Origin: UBA2030 sp049969475
Lineage (GTDB): Bacteria; Bacteroidota; Bacteroidia; Bacteroidales; TTA-H9
Length of the DNA: 64,000 nucleotides
Reading direction: 5' to 3'
Assembly: GCA_049969475.1 (NCBI GenBank)
Contig: JBMFOU010000006.1
Location: 58,466-122,465, forward strand
The translations under genes and the position numbers were made by a program. Shown here piece by piece: positions 8,118-16,412 of the stretch (position 1 is the stretch's first letter; the number at the start of each line of letters is the position of its first letter). The notes below the pieces were generated by a model. It worked only from the letters and a program-made list of their open reading frames with translations. It was not told where the DNA came from and did no database searches.

Positions 8118-9176
8118 ATGAGAAACCGTCTGATTTTCAGCTTTTCCTTAATTTTGTTTTTGCTGGCATTTGCATCGTGCGAGACCGATTTCGACGTAAA
8201 TGCAAATTATAAGGATATTACAATTGTATACGGAATCCTCGATCCCTCCAGTCAAACCCAGTATCTTCGTATTAACAAGGCGTTTCTCGGTCAGGGCGAT
8301 GCTTTGCAATATGCTCAGAATGCCGACAGCATTAATTACGATACAGCTGTCATTTTTGCAAAAATCGATGAATTAAAGGGGGATGCCGTTCAGCAAAGCA
8401 TATTTCTCAAGCCCCGATGGATTCAGCGGAGCGACGACCCTTCCAGCCCCTTCTACAACCCTCAATTCCCCTATGTCCTGGTTTATGAAGGAAAGTTTCC
8501 GGTACCCGCAGCCATTGCCGGCGCCGACACCGTCTGGATAAATACTGACCACCAATACCGCCTGGAGGTTCACAATAAGAAAACGGGCAAAGTGGTTTCT
8601 TCCACTACTGTCATGGTGAAAGACTTCAACATCTCCCGGCCTCTGTACAATCCAAGCAAGCCCTTCATAAAAATTCTCAATAAAGACAATCAGAATACTG
8701 TAAAATGGAGGGCTGCCGTAAATGGTCGGCGTTTTCAGGCAGTTTATAGGTTTTATTACAAGGAATTCAGCGGAGCCTTCGATACTTCTTTTCATTCGGT
8801 AGACTATCAGCTGGGAATTGTAAAAAGTCAGCGCATCGATGGCACTGAGGACCTGGAAATTACCTTCTCCGGAACTTCATTCTATAAGTTTCTGGGTTCT
8901 GTCATACCGGCCAATCTTCAGGTTAAAAGAATTCCTTGGAAGATGGACCTAATTATTGCCGTAATCCCGGACGATTTCAATATTTATCTTGAGGTGAATG
9001 AGCCCAGTTCGAGTATCGTGCAGGAAAGGCCTGAATTCACCAATATTACCAATGGTTATGGCCTTTTTACCAGTCGTTTTGTTAAAAAACGTACTTTTAA
9101 TATCGACACCGAGATGGCCAGCGATATCCGCAACTATTTCCAGAGTATTGATGGAAGCTTTATTACCCATCCATGA
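8118..9176 (+). CDS. DUF4249-like outer-membrane lipoprotein
   Basis: The 352-residue product starts with a lipoprotein signal (MRNRLIFSFSLILFLLAFASC) followed by acidic residues (CETDFD), as in surface-exported Bacteroidota lipoproteins. The body reads as an all-beta protein with Ig-like strands, for example ITIVYGILDPSSQTQYLRI and QYRLEVHNKKTGKVV. This resembles DUF4249 proteins, often found beside TonB-dependent receptors, but no receptor is adjacent here and the assignment is tentative. The frame stays open to 8034. I chose ATG 8118 because the promoter lies at 8029-8036 and because the signal peptide begins there. Confidence 0.6.
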   Translation: MRNRLIFSFSLILFLLAFASCETDFDVNANYKDITIVYGILDPSSQTQYLRINKAFLGQGDALQYAQNADSINYDTAVIFAKIDELKGDAVQQSIFLKPRWIQRSDDPSSPFYNPQFPYVLVYEGKFPVPAAIAGADTVWINTDHQYRLEVHNKKTGKVVSSTTVMVKDFNISRPLYNPSKPFIKILNKDNQNTVKWRAAVNGRRFQAVYRFYYKEFSGAFDTSFHSVDYQLGIVKSQRIDGTEDLEITFSGTSFYKFLGSVIPANLQVKRIPWKMDLIIAVIPDDFNIYLEVNEPSSSIVQERPEFTNITNGYGLFTSRFVKKRTFNIDTEMASDIRNYFQSIDGSFITHP

Positions 9177-9561
9177 GTTCCCAATAAATCTTCCAGACAT
9201 GGTTTTTATGGATTCGATTCACTCGGTAACCAGGCATCTCTATATTATTGCTAACAGACAATATCGGTTTTAATATTACTGACTTTGCCATTTCTGCCTC
9301 GGTCGGCTTGCCCGGGCTCGTGACAAGGGCATTGGCATTCCATGGGGATAATTACTACCTGTTGTCTCTGACAACCCGATGAGCTTGCCATTTTGTCAGA
9401 GTTTAATGTTGTGACCAATATCGCTCTACTTTATTATAAATCAAATGGTTGATTCGATTTGCGATAGGATTCTTTTTTAATACAGACCTTTGGCATAATG
9501 CTTGAGCCGACATGACAGCCTTTTGAAAGTTATTTGAATAAACCATAAAATTTGAAAAACA
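9177..9561. other. Intergenic region upstream of dnaK with nested inverted repeats
   Basis: No gene is visible in these 385 bases. The region contains GTTGTC-tct-GACAAC (9361-9375) and a second, overlapping repeat with the arm TTGTCAGAG at 9393-9401. I cannot place a clean TTTG/TAnnTTTG promoter. No CIRCE element (TTAGCACTC-N9-GAGTGCTAA) is present, so HrcA control of dnaK is not suggested. Confidence 0.5.
9361..9401. repeat. Overlapping inverted repeats of a GACAA/TTGTC motif
   Basis: GTTGTC and GACAAC pair across 3 bases (9361-9375). CTCTGACAA (9366-9374) is also the exact reverse complement of TTGTCAGAG (9393-9401) across 18 bases. The same half-site thus occurs three times, which could be an operator or two alternative RNA hairpins. 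Confidence 0.5.
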
Positions 9562-11457
9562 ATGAGCAAGATTATAGGAATTGACCTTGGGACAACCAAT
9601 AGCTGTGTTGCCGTGATGGAAGGCAACGAGCCTGTAGTTATACCCAACAGCGAAGGACGCCGCACTACGCCTTCGGTCGTAGCCTTTACCGATAGCGGCG
9701 AACGCAAAGTGGGTGATCCTGCCAAACGTCAGGCCATCACCAATCCTAAGCGTACCATCTTCTCCATCAAACGTTTCATGGGCGAAACCTATGACCGCGT
9801 TACCAAGGAAATCGAACGAGTGCCCTACAAGGTTGTGAGGGGCGATAATAATACTCCCCGTGTGGTTGTTGACGACCGCCAATATACGCCCCAGGAAATC
9901 TCGGCTATGATTCTTCAGAAAATGAAGAAAACGGCTGAAGATTATCTGGGACATGAAGTAACCGAAGCAGTAATCACCGTACCTGCCTATTTTAGTGATT
10001 CGCAACGTCAGGCTACCAAAGAAGCCGGCGAAATAGCAGGGCTGAAGGTTCGTCGTATCATCAACGAACCCACGGCAGCTGCCCTGGCCTATGGCCTCGA
10101 CAAAAAACATAAAGATCTGAAAGTGGCCGTTTATGATTTGGGGGGGGGTACTTTCGATATTTCCATCCTCGAATTGGGTGATGGAGTATTTGAAGTAAAA
10201 TCGACCAATGGTGATACCCACCTGGGTGGCGACGATTTCGACCAGGAAATCATCAACTGGCTGGCCGACGAGTTTCAGCGTGAGGAAGGAGTGGATCTTC
10301 GCAAAGATCCCATGGCTCTGCAGCGTCTGAAAGAAGCTGCTGAAAAAGCTAAAATAGAATTGTCGAGCTCGAGTGAGACAGAAATTAACCTTCCTTATAT
10401 TATGCCAGTGGATGGGGTACCCAAGCATCTGGTGAAAAAACTCACCCGCGCTAAATTCGAGCAATTGATTGACCACCTGGTGCAGCGTACCGTAGAGCCC
10501 TGCCGCAAGGCCCTGCAGGATGCCGGCCTGAAACCCTCTGATATTGATGAAGTAATTCTGGTGGGTGGTTCTACCCGTATTCCCATGGTGCAGAAATTGG
10601 TAGAAAATTTCTTCGGTAAGACTCCGTCCAAGGGTGTTAACCCCGACGAGGTAGTTGCTGTAGGTGCCGCTATTCAGGGGGGGGTTCTTACCGGCGAGGT
10701 GAAGGATGTGCTTCTGCTCGATGTAACTCCTCTGTCGCTGGGTATAGAAACCTTGGGTGGTGTGTTCACTAAACTGATAGAAGCCAACACTACCATTCCC
10801 ACCCGTAAATCGGAGATTTTCTCTACGGCATCCGACAATCAAACCAGTGTTGAAATTCATGTGCTGCAGGGCGAGCGTCCTATGGCTCGCGACAACAAAA
10901 CCATCGGTCGTTTCTTCCTCGATGGAATACCACCTGCCCCTCGTGGGGTACCGCAGATCGAAGTAACTTTCGACATCGACGCAAATGGTATTCTGCATGT
11001 TTCGGCCAAAGACAAGGCTACAGGTAAATCGCAAAGCATACGCATCGAGGCTTCTACGGGCCTTACCGAAGAAGAAATCAAACGTATGAAAGCCGAAGCC
11101 GAAGCCAATGCCGAAGCTGACCGTAAGGCCCGCGAGGAAGTCGAAAAACTCAACCAGGCCGATAGCCTTATCTTCCAAACCGAAAAACAGCTCAAGGAGT
11201 ACGGAGATAAAATCCCGGCCGACAAAAAGGCCGCCATCGAGAGAGCACTCAATGAGCTGAAAGAAGCATACAAGTCGCGTAATATTGCTCAGGTGGATGC
11301 TGCTATGAATCGGATGAATCAGGCCTGGCAGGCTGCCAGCGAAGAGATGTACCGCGCTACCCAGGCAGGTGCCCAGCAGGGACCTAACCCCGGAAACACC
11401 GGTGGCAATAAAGGCGATGGCCCCGTAGAAGATGCTGACTTTGAAGAAGTTAAATAA
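9562..11457 (+). CDS. dnaK: Molecular chaperone DnaK (Hsp70)
   Basis: DnaK binds exposed hydrophobic segments of client proteins in an ATP-driven cycle with DnaJ and GrpE. The 631-residue length is normal. The ATPase domain opens with IGIDLGTTNSCVAVMEG and includes the phosphate loop DLGGGTFDIS and the adenosine motif VGGSTRIPMV. The interdomain linker is DVLLLDVTPLSLGIET. The substrate-binding domain and helical lid follow, with a low-complexity tail and the acidic end DADFEEVK. Partner genes grpE and dnaJ lie 30 kb away (41023-42929), so the system is split into two loci. A run of nine G encodes the LGGG turn (10140-10148). Confidence 0.98.
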   Translation: MSKIIGIDLGTTNSCVAVMEGNEPVVIPNSEGRRTTPSVVAFTDSGERKVGDPAKRQAITNPKRTIFSIKRFMGETYDRVTKEIERVPYKVVRGDNNTPRVVVDDRQYTPQEISAMILQKMKKTAEDYLGHEVTEAVITVPAYFSDSQRQATKEAGEIAGLKVRRIINEPTAAALAYGLDKKHKDLKVAVYDLGGGTFDISILELGDGVFEVKSTNGDTHLGGDDFDQEIINWLADEFQREEGVDLRKDPMALQRLKEAAEKAKIELSSSSETEINLPYIMPVDGVPKHLVKKLTRAKFEQLIDHLVQRTVEPCRKALQDAGLKPSDIDEVILVGGSTRIPMVQKLVENFFGKTPSKGVNPDEVVAVGAAIQGGVLTGEVKDVLLLDVTPLSLGIETLGGVFTKLIEANTTIPTRKSEIFSTASDNQTSVEIHVLQGERPMARDNKTIGRFFLDGIPPAPRGVPQIEVTFDIDANGILHVSAKDKATGKSQSIRIEASTGLTEEEIKRMKAEAEANAEADRKAREEVEKLNQADSLIFQTEKQLKEYGDKIPADKKAAIERALNELKEAYKSRNIAQVDAAMNRMNQAWQAASEEMYRATQAGAQQGPNPGNTGGNKGDGPVEDADFEEVK

Positions 11458-11480
11458 TGCTTAACCTTTTATTATAACCT

Positions 11481-11523
11481 AAGAGGCTGTTTCGGATCGC
11501 TGGGACAGCCTCTTGCTTTTTTA
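11481..11523 (+). terminator. Intrinsic terminator after dnaK
   Basis: AAGAGGCTGT (11481-11490) and ACAGCCTCTT (11505-11514) form a perfect 10-bp stem with a 14-nt loop, followed by GCTTTTTTATT. It begins 24 bases after the dnaK stop codon. Confidence 0.9.
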
Positions 11524-11912
11524 TTCTTTAGTAAACATTCATAATTGGGTAATATTATTATTCAAAGCTTTTATGCCATGAATATTTAAAATGAATCCCC
11601 TTGGGCTTGCTTTGTATGCGAGCATGCAAAAACAGGACATATGCCTGAGTATGCCTGCCAGCTTTTTTTATGAATGCCCTCCATGTAATAGCTTTATTAC
11701 CCGCCAAACAGGGATGATTGTTGCCCTTGTTGGTCATCTCTCCTCCCATACAACCAAAAGTTTCCCTTTCATGATTTCTAGTTAGTGGGTGTGCAGGGGG
11801 GTATCTAGAATGATTACAAATTACTATAGATAATTGTATGTTAACATCCTATTAACAAAATGATTTCTACGACTTATAGGATATTTGTAAAATATTTAAA
11901 AGATTAGATATT
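11524..11912. other. AT-rich intergenic region, no gene seen
   Basis: About 390 bases separate the dnaK terminator from the redox operon. Short open frames on both strands (such as 11591-11785) lack recognisable domains. The last 100 bases are AT-rich and should contain the operon promoter, but I find no clean TTTG/TAnnTTTG pair. Confidence 0.45.
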
Positions 11913-12722
11913 ATGAGACCAAATCCAATTTTTCTTGTATTGCTCGCCGTAGGTTCCATGATTTTATTTATGAATTTTTCAGGCGAAGGCGGTTTGAAGT
12001 ATCCCACAGGTGCACCTGCAGGATATACAGGTTCTCCGGGTGATGGCATGAATTGCACATCTTGTCATGGGGGAACAGCTTCCAACACTTCCGGAATTAT
12101 AAGCACCGATATTCCTCCAACAGGTTATGTTGCAGGTATGACTTACAATATAACCGTATCTTTTTCGGGCACAGGGAAAAAAGGTTTTGAGCTTTCTCCC
12201 CAAAAAACCACGGGTGAGCAGGTGGGAACGCTTATTGCAGGAACAGGATCTCAGGTGCTTTCCAGTGGTAAATATATTACACATACTCAGGCTTCGAATG
12301 CCACTACTGCTACATGGACCTTTCAATGGCAGGCACCGTCTCAACCAGGGATGGGACCGGTAACTTTTTATTTAGCCCATGTAATTAAGAAACCCAATGT
12401 TTTCTTGAGTAACCTTACAGTAAATGAGAATTACCATGTAGGAATTGATGAAAATAAGACGACTTGCACAATGAATGTTTCGCCCAATCCTGCATCCGAC
12501 AGGGTAAAAGTAAGTTTACAACTTCCTAAAGAGGAGGTAGGGAATCTTTCGCTTATTGCATTAGATGGAAGCGTTCAGGAAATTCTTTATACAGGGATTT
12601 TCAAACAGGGTTCCAACGATATTGCTCTTATTCTCTCAGACCATCTCAAGTCCGGTTTATACATACTAAAGTTGCAAACAGGTAGTTATAATTATATATC
12701 TAAAATTATTATTAATAAATGA
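11913..12722 (+). CDS. Secreted heme-motif protein with choice-of-anchor V and T9SS sorting domain
   Basis: The 269-residue product has an N-terminal hydrophobic signal. A region typical of choice-of-anchor V proteins follows: GAPAGYTGSPGDGMNCTSCHGG, which holds a CTSCH heme-c motif at about residue 50. A beta-sandwich (about 70-180) comes next. A C-terminal T9SS type A sorting domain starts at NVSPNPASDRVKVSL (about residue 190). The protein is therefore probably exported by T9SS and anchored or released at the cell surface with one heme. It is the first gene of a six-gene cluster: its stop overlaps the next start by four bases. Heme attachment is predicted from the motif only. Confidence 0.75.
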   Translation: MRPNPIFLVLLAVGSMILFMNFSGEGGLKYPTGAPAGYTGSPGDGMNCTSCHGGTASNTSGIISTDIPPTGYVAGMTYNITVSFSGTGKKGFELSPQKTTGEQVGTLIAGTGSQVLSSGKYITHTQASNATTATWTFQWQAPSQPGMGPVTFYLAHVIKKPNVFLSNLTVNENYHVGIDENKTTCTMNVSPNPASDRVKVSLQLPKEEVGNLSLIALDGSVQEILYTGIFKQGSNDIALILSDHLKSGLYILKLQTGSYNYISKIIINK

Positions 12723-13432
12723 ACACTAAACATCTTAAGATCATCGCTTTTTTCTTTTTAGCTTTCATTGTTATGGAAGCTTGTAAACACTCATCCAGCG
12801 ATGTCCCTGGGCCTGGGCCTGGGCCGGATACAACCTTGACAAGTGGGGGCTGTAATCCTGATACTGTGTATTTTGTCAATACAATTTTACCCCTCTTACA
12901 GTCGAATTGTGCCATGTCGGGTTGCCACGATGCTGCCTCTCATAAAGGGGGGGTAATCATGACTGATTATCAAAATATTATAAATACTGGTAAGGTTAAA
13001 GCGGGTAACCCAACCGACAGCAAGTTGTATAAAGTGATCATCAAAACGGATAACGAACGCATGCCACCTCCACCTATGGCTGCCTTTACCAGCGAACAAA
13101 TTGCAAAAGTCAGGAAGTGGATAGAACAGGGGGCCAAGAATAATCGATGCACTGAGACCCAATGCGACTCAGTCAATGTTTCATTTGCCTCTCATGTTTT
13201 CCCGATTATTCAGACCCAATGCATGGGTTGTCATGGTGCAACCAATCCTTCAGGAGGTATTTCGCTTACCAATTACCAACAAATAGCGGCTGTGGCTGTG
13301 AATAACAATAAATTACTAGGAACCATCAAACATCTTCCGGGTTATGTGGCCATGCCTCCGAGCGGTAAATTGGATAATTGCAGTATTGCTAAAATTTCAA
13401 AATGGATAAGTGATGGTACGCCAAACAATTAA
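12719..13432 (+). CDS. Diheme c-type cytochrome lipoprotein
   Basis: The 237-residue lipoprotein (signal ending FIVMEAC) has two tandem cytochrome-like units. Each has a heme motif followed by a Gly-x-Met-type segment and a C-terminal helix: unit 1 has SNCAMSGCHD (a CX4CH variant), DNERMPPPP and KVRKWIEQGAKNN; unit 2 has TQCMGCHG (CxxCH), YVAMPPSG and KISKWISDGTPNN. The methionines are likely distal heme ligands. A Pro-Gly linker follows the lipid anchor. The repeated architecture suggests an internal duplication. It probably carries electrons on the periplasmic or surface side of the outer membrane. The start overlaps the preceding stop (ATGA). Confidence 0.8.
   Translation: MNTKHLKIIAFFFLAFIVMEACKHSSSDVPGPGPGPDTTLTSGGCNPDTVYFVNTILPLLQSNCAMSGCHDAASHKGGVIMTDYQNIINTGKVKAGNPTDSKLYKVIIKTDNERMPPPPMAAFTSEQIAKVRKWIEQGAKNNRCTETQCDSVNVSFASHVFPIIQTQCMGCHGATNPSGGISLTNYQQIAAVAVNNNKLLGTIKHLPGYVAMPPSGKLDNCSIAKISKWISDGTPNN
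12806..12827 (+). repeat. Hexanucleotide tandem repeat encoding a Pro-Gly linker
   Basis: CCTGGG occurs three times in a row plus a partial copy and encodes the PGPGPGP linker just after the lipid-anchor cysteine. Slippage in 6-base steps would change linker length without breaking the frame. Confidence 0.7.
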
Positions 13433-13814
13433 AAAGAACTTCAAGCCATCTTTTGCCACTTATTTGGCCCTTGGTTTTATCATGATTGCCTTCTCTTCAT
13501 GCTATTATGACAAGGAAGAAGAGTTGTATCCCCCTGTGACCCAGTGCGACACGACTAACGTTGGTTATCAAGCCACACTGGTGCCTCTTATGAAAGCCAA
13601 TTGCAATGCTTGCCACAATTCCTCAGCCCCCTCAGCAGGCATTGCCACCGATAATTACCAGGGACTAAAAGCTATTGCTCTGAATGGTAAGCTCTATGGA
13701 AGTATTGCACACCTCAGTGGCTACAGCCCCATGCCCAAGGGAGGTAACAAACTGAGTGAATGCGATATTTTGAAAGTTAAAACCTGGATAAATGCCGGTG
13801 CACCTGAGAATTAA
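13413..13814 (+). CDS. Monoheme c-type cytochrome lipoprotein
   Basis: The protein of about 133 residues has a lipoprotein signal (ALGFIMIAFSSC) followed by an acidic tail (CYYDKEEEL), which resembles the surface-export signal of Bacteroidota lipoproteins. It holds a single unit of the same type as its neighbour: ANCNACHN heme motif, SPMPKGGN with a candidate Met ligand, and KVKTWINAGAPEN. It appears to be a paralogue of the units in the diheme protein. The start overlaps the upstream gene by 20 bases; GTG 13410 is an alternative start one codon earlier. It is likely an electron carrier in the same chain. Confidence 0.78.
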   Translation: MVRQTIKKNFKPSFATYLALGFIMIAFSSCYYDKEEELYPPVTQCDTTNVGYQATLVPLMKANCNACHNSSAPSAGIATDNYQGLKAIALNGKLYGSIAHLSGYSPMPKGGNKLSECDILKVKTWINAGAPEN

Positions 13815-13844
13815 TCAGCCGTTTAACATTTAAAACCTTTTATC

Positions 13845-14282
13845 ATGAAAAATTGGGGAAAAATAATTTTAATTCTCGGCATTGTGGGTCTTGTGGCGGC
13901 TTTTCTTGTATATAAGTTTGTTTATAATAAGCCTCATACAGACTACGCCAAAGCCAAACCTGAGGTAGTAGAGGAAGCCAGCGTTTGTTTTGATGAGTTT
14001 GTGAATAATCGCACAGAGGCAGAACAAAAGTACAACGGTAAAGTTGTACAGCTTACCGGGCCTTTTACTCGCTGGGAACAGAATGACTCATTGCTGGTAT
14101 TGGTTTTTGTTTTCAATCAAGGGGATTTTGGGGATGAAGGCATTCGCTGTACCCTATTGCCTGGTATTGATACAGCCTCTCTTAATGTAAAACCCGGAAT
14201 GCAGTTAACGGTGAAAGGGTTGCTTACAGGCTACAATGAGACCGATGTTATTTTGGAGAATTGTTCAATCGTTAAACCTTAA
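13845..14282 (+). CDS. Membrane-anchored OB-fold protein (tRNA_anti-like)
   Basis: The 145-residue protein has one N-terminal membrane helix (ILILGIVGLVAAFLVYKFVY). Its soluble domain resembles the OB-fold tRNA_anti-like family: a helix (EVVEEASVCFDEFVNNRTEAEQKY), then NGKVVQLTGPF, RCTLLPG, VKPGMQLTVKGLLTGY and DVILENCSIV. In secreted proteins this fold does not imply nucleic-acid binding; the role is unknown. It sits between the cytochromes and yceI, with gaps of 30 and 12 bases, so it belongs to the same operon. Confidence 0.7.
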   Translation: MKNWGKIILILGIVGLVAAFLVYKFVYNKPHTDYAKAKPEVVEEASVCFDEFVNNRTEAEQKYNGKVVQLTGPFTRWEQNDSLLVLVFVFNQGDFGDEGIRCTLLPGIDTASLNVKPGMQLTVKGLLTGYNETDVILENCSIVKP

Positions 14283-14294
14283 ATTTAAAAGTCG

Positions 14295-14849
14295 ATGAAA
14301 AAAATCCTTTTTGTTTTAGCAGTCATAGTTCTTGCATCTATTAGTGCAGAGGCGCAAAAATATATCACCAAAACTGGTAAAATTCGGTTTTTTAGCGATG
14401 CTCCTATGGAAAAAATAGAAGCAGTTAATAACCAGGTAAATGCAGCCCTTGATATTGCTACGGGTGATATGGTGTTTAAAGTCCTTATCAAATCTTTTGT
14501 TTTTGAAAAGGCACTCATGCAAGAGCATTTCAACGAGAACTACATGGAATCCGACAAGTTTCCCAATTCTACTTTTAAAGGAAAAGTTACCAATATTTCG
14601 GAGATGGATTTTAGTAAAGATGGTAAGTATAATGCTCAGGTAGAAGGTACGCTTACCATACATGGGGTGAGTCAGCCAATAAAAACGACCGGAGTTCTTG
14701 AATCCAAGAATGGAAAAATTCACGGCACCTCAGTATTTACAATCAAGGTAAGGGATTACGACATTAAAATTCCTTCGGCTGTTGTTAAAAATATTGCTGA
14801 AACCCTTGAGATAACTGTGGATGTAATACTTGAAAAACTGGACAAATGA
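14295..14849 (+). CDS. YceI family periplasmic protein
   Basis: The 184-residue protein has a cleavable signal peptide (KKILFVLAVIVLASISAEAQ) and the YceI lipocalin-like beta-barrel. Family marks include GKIRFFSDAPMEKIEAVN, the FEKALMQEHFNENYMES segment, TFKGKVTN and LTIHGVSQPI. YceI-type proteins bind isoprenoid chains such as quinones. Placed after three cytochrome genes, it could supply or bind a quinone-like cofactor, but that is inference. Its stop overlaps the start of the barrel gene by four bases. Confidence 0.88.
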   Translation: MKKILFVLAVIVLASISAEAQKYITKTGKIRFFSDAPMEKIEAVNNQVNAALDIATGDMVFKVLIKSFVFEKALMQEHFNENYMESDKFPNSTFKGKVTNISEMDFSKDGKYNAQVEGTLTIHGVSQPIKTTGVLESKNGKIHGTSVFTIKVRDYDIKIPSAVVKNIAETLEITVDVILEKLDK

Positions 14850-15733
14850 GAAAAATTTTAAAATATTTCATAATTATCCTGGCTTTTGTGCTTCCCTTGG
14901 GAGCTATGGCTCAGGAAGATTTGATGAATATGCTGGACGATGGCCCCCAAACCGACTATGCTTATGGTACTTTTAAAACCACCCGGGTGGTTTTAAACCA
15001 TAGTGTACAGGCTCCGGCTCCGGGTGAACTGGTTTTTATTATTTCGCACCATTTCGGCAGGATCAACGAAGGTGCGTATAATTTCTGGGGGCTTGATGCA
15101 GCTACCATACGTTTGGGACTGGAGTACAGCCTTAATAATTATATAAGTTTTGGCGTGGGCAGGGGTACCTGGAAAAAAATGTACGATGGCCATTTGAAAC
15201 TCAAGTTACTGAGGCAGAGCAGCGGAAAAAGGACTATGCCTATAACCCTCTCTTACTTTACCTCTATAGGTGTAAACTCTCTTCACTGGCAAGACCCCAA
15301 TAGAGATAATTATTTCTCATCTCGCTTGTCTTATGTTCATCAGCTGCTTATTGCCCGGAAATTCAATGAAACGCTTTCGCTTCAGCTAACTCCCACCATG
15401 GTACACCGCAATCTGGTGGCCGCAGCCGACGATCAAAATGATGTATTTGCTATGGGAGCCGGAGGTAGGGTAAAGCTAACACGGAGAACGAGTCTCAATG
15501 TGGAATATTTTTATCTCTTGCCGGGAAAAACCGCCGATAATTTCAATAATTCATTGAGTGTCGGCTTCGACATTGAAACCGGAGGGCATGTTTTTCAGCT
15601 ATTTTTCACCAATTCCAACCCAATCACCGAGCATGGATTTATAACCGAAACGGTGGGGAGGTGGGATAAAGGCGATATCTTCTTTGGATTCAATATTACC
15701 CGAACCTTTACCATCGTGAAGCCTAAGCTTTAA
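14846..15733 (+). CDS. DUF5777 family outer-membrane beta-barrel protein
   Basis: The 295-residue product has a signal peptide (ILAFVLPLGAMAQ) and alternating beta-strand sequence throughout (for example YISFGVGRGTWKKMYDGHLKLKLL and VFQLFFTNSNPITEHGFIT). It ends in aromatic and hydrophobic strands (FFGFNITRTFTIV), as expected of an outer-membrane barrel. The pattern is that of DUF5777, which commonly follows YceI and cytochrome genes in Bacteroidota. Its place at the end of the redox operon suggests a pore or scaffold for the cytochromes. It ends one base before the convergent pdxH stop codon. Confidence 0.8.
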   Translation: MRKILKYFIIILAFVLPLGAMAQEDLMNMLDDGPQTDYAYGTFKTTRVVLNHSVQAPAPGELVFIISHHFGRINEGAYNFWGLDAATIRLGLEYSLNNYISFGVGRGTWKKMYDGHLKLKLLRQSSGKRTMPITLSYFTSIGVNSLHWQDPNRDNYFSSRLSYVHQLLIARKFNETLSLQLTPTMVHRNLVAAADDQNDVFAMGAGGRVKLTRRTSLNVEYFYLLPGKTADNFNNSLSVGFDIETGGHVFQLFFTNSNPITEHGFITETVGRWDKGDIFFGFNITRTFTIVKPKL

Positions 15734-15734
15734 T

Positions 15735-16370
15735 TTAGGGAGCCAGGCGAAAGCGTTTCCATTGACCTTCGCTAAACTGGTAAACGATGCGATCGTGAAG
15801 GCGGTTGGGACGCCCCTGCCAGAATTCAATCTTATGCGGTTTTATGCAATAACCCCCCCAATGAGGGGGACGTTTAATTGCGGGAAGGCTTTTCCTGGCT
15901 TCTTCAAACTTATCATCCAGCCACTGACGCGAGGGGATTACCTGACTTTGGGGTGAGACTAAGGCGGCCAGTCGACTTTCAAGGGGTCTCTCGTTGAAAT
16001 AGGTATCTGAAAGAGGCTCTGATGTCTTTTCTGCTATACCTTCAACTCTGAGCTGTCGTTCCAGCAAAGGCCAGAAAAAAAGGGCTGCCACCTGATGATT
16101 GACCTCTATTTCTTTTCCTTTTCGGCTGAGGTAGTTTGTGAAAAAAACTAACCCCTTTTCGGTCAATTGTTTGAGTAAAACCACTCTCGAAGATGGTTGT
16201 CCATCGCTGCCTGAGGTGGCCAGGATAAAAGCCAAGGGCTCTGGGTGATTTTTTTCAACGGCCTCATTGATCCATTGCTGCATGGGTGTCCAGGGGTGGG
16301 TGGGTAATTCTTCCTCCCTGAGCTCGCCTTGGGTGTAGTTTTGACGATGGTCGAAAAAATCCAGGTTCAC
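15735..16370 (-). CDS. pdxH: Pyridoxamine 5'-phosphate oxidase
   Basis: PdxH uses FMN and oxygen to make pyridoxal 5'-phosphate from pyridoxine or pyridoxamine phosphate in the cytoplasm. The 211-residue length is standard. Recognisable segments include DGQPSSRVVLLKQ (FMN phosphate and PLP contacts), GLVFFTNYLSRKGKE, the W-G-GY region and the C-terminal signature RLHDRIVYQF with R-L-A-P at the end. Use of oxygen suggests at least tolerance of aerobic conditions. It is the last gene of the minus-strand block. The stop codon faces the DUF5777 stop with one base between. Confidence 0.95.
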   Translation of the reverse strand: MNLDFFDHRQNYTQGELREEELPTHPWTPMQQWINEAVEKNHPEPLAFILATSGSDGQPSSRVVLLKQLTEKGLVFFTNYLSRKGKEIEVNHQVAALFFWPLLERQLRVEGIAEKTSEPLSDTYFNERPLESRLAALVSPQSQVIPSRQWLDDKFEEARKSLPAIKRPPHWGGYCIKPHKIEFWQGRPNRLHDRIVYQFSEGQWKRFRLAP

Positions 16371-16412
16371 GGTTTTTTACAAACAAACCACTGTGAGAAA
16401 AGAAAGTTCAGA

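Noticed and set aside
9403..11178. A 591-codon open frame antisense to dnaK
   Set aside because: Long antisense frames over Hsp70 genes are a well-known artefact of their codon bias. The translation has no recognisable domain and is rich in Phe/His/Gln in an unnatural way.
11591..11785. A 64-codon plus-strand frame after the dnaK terminator
   Set aside because: No domain or promoter, and an overlapping frame of similar size exists on the other strand. Chance is the simpler explanation.
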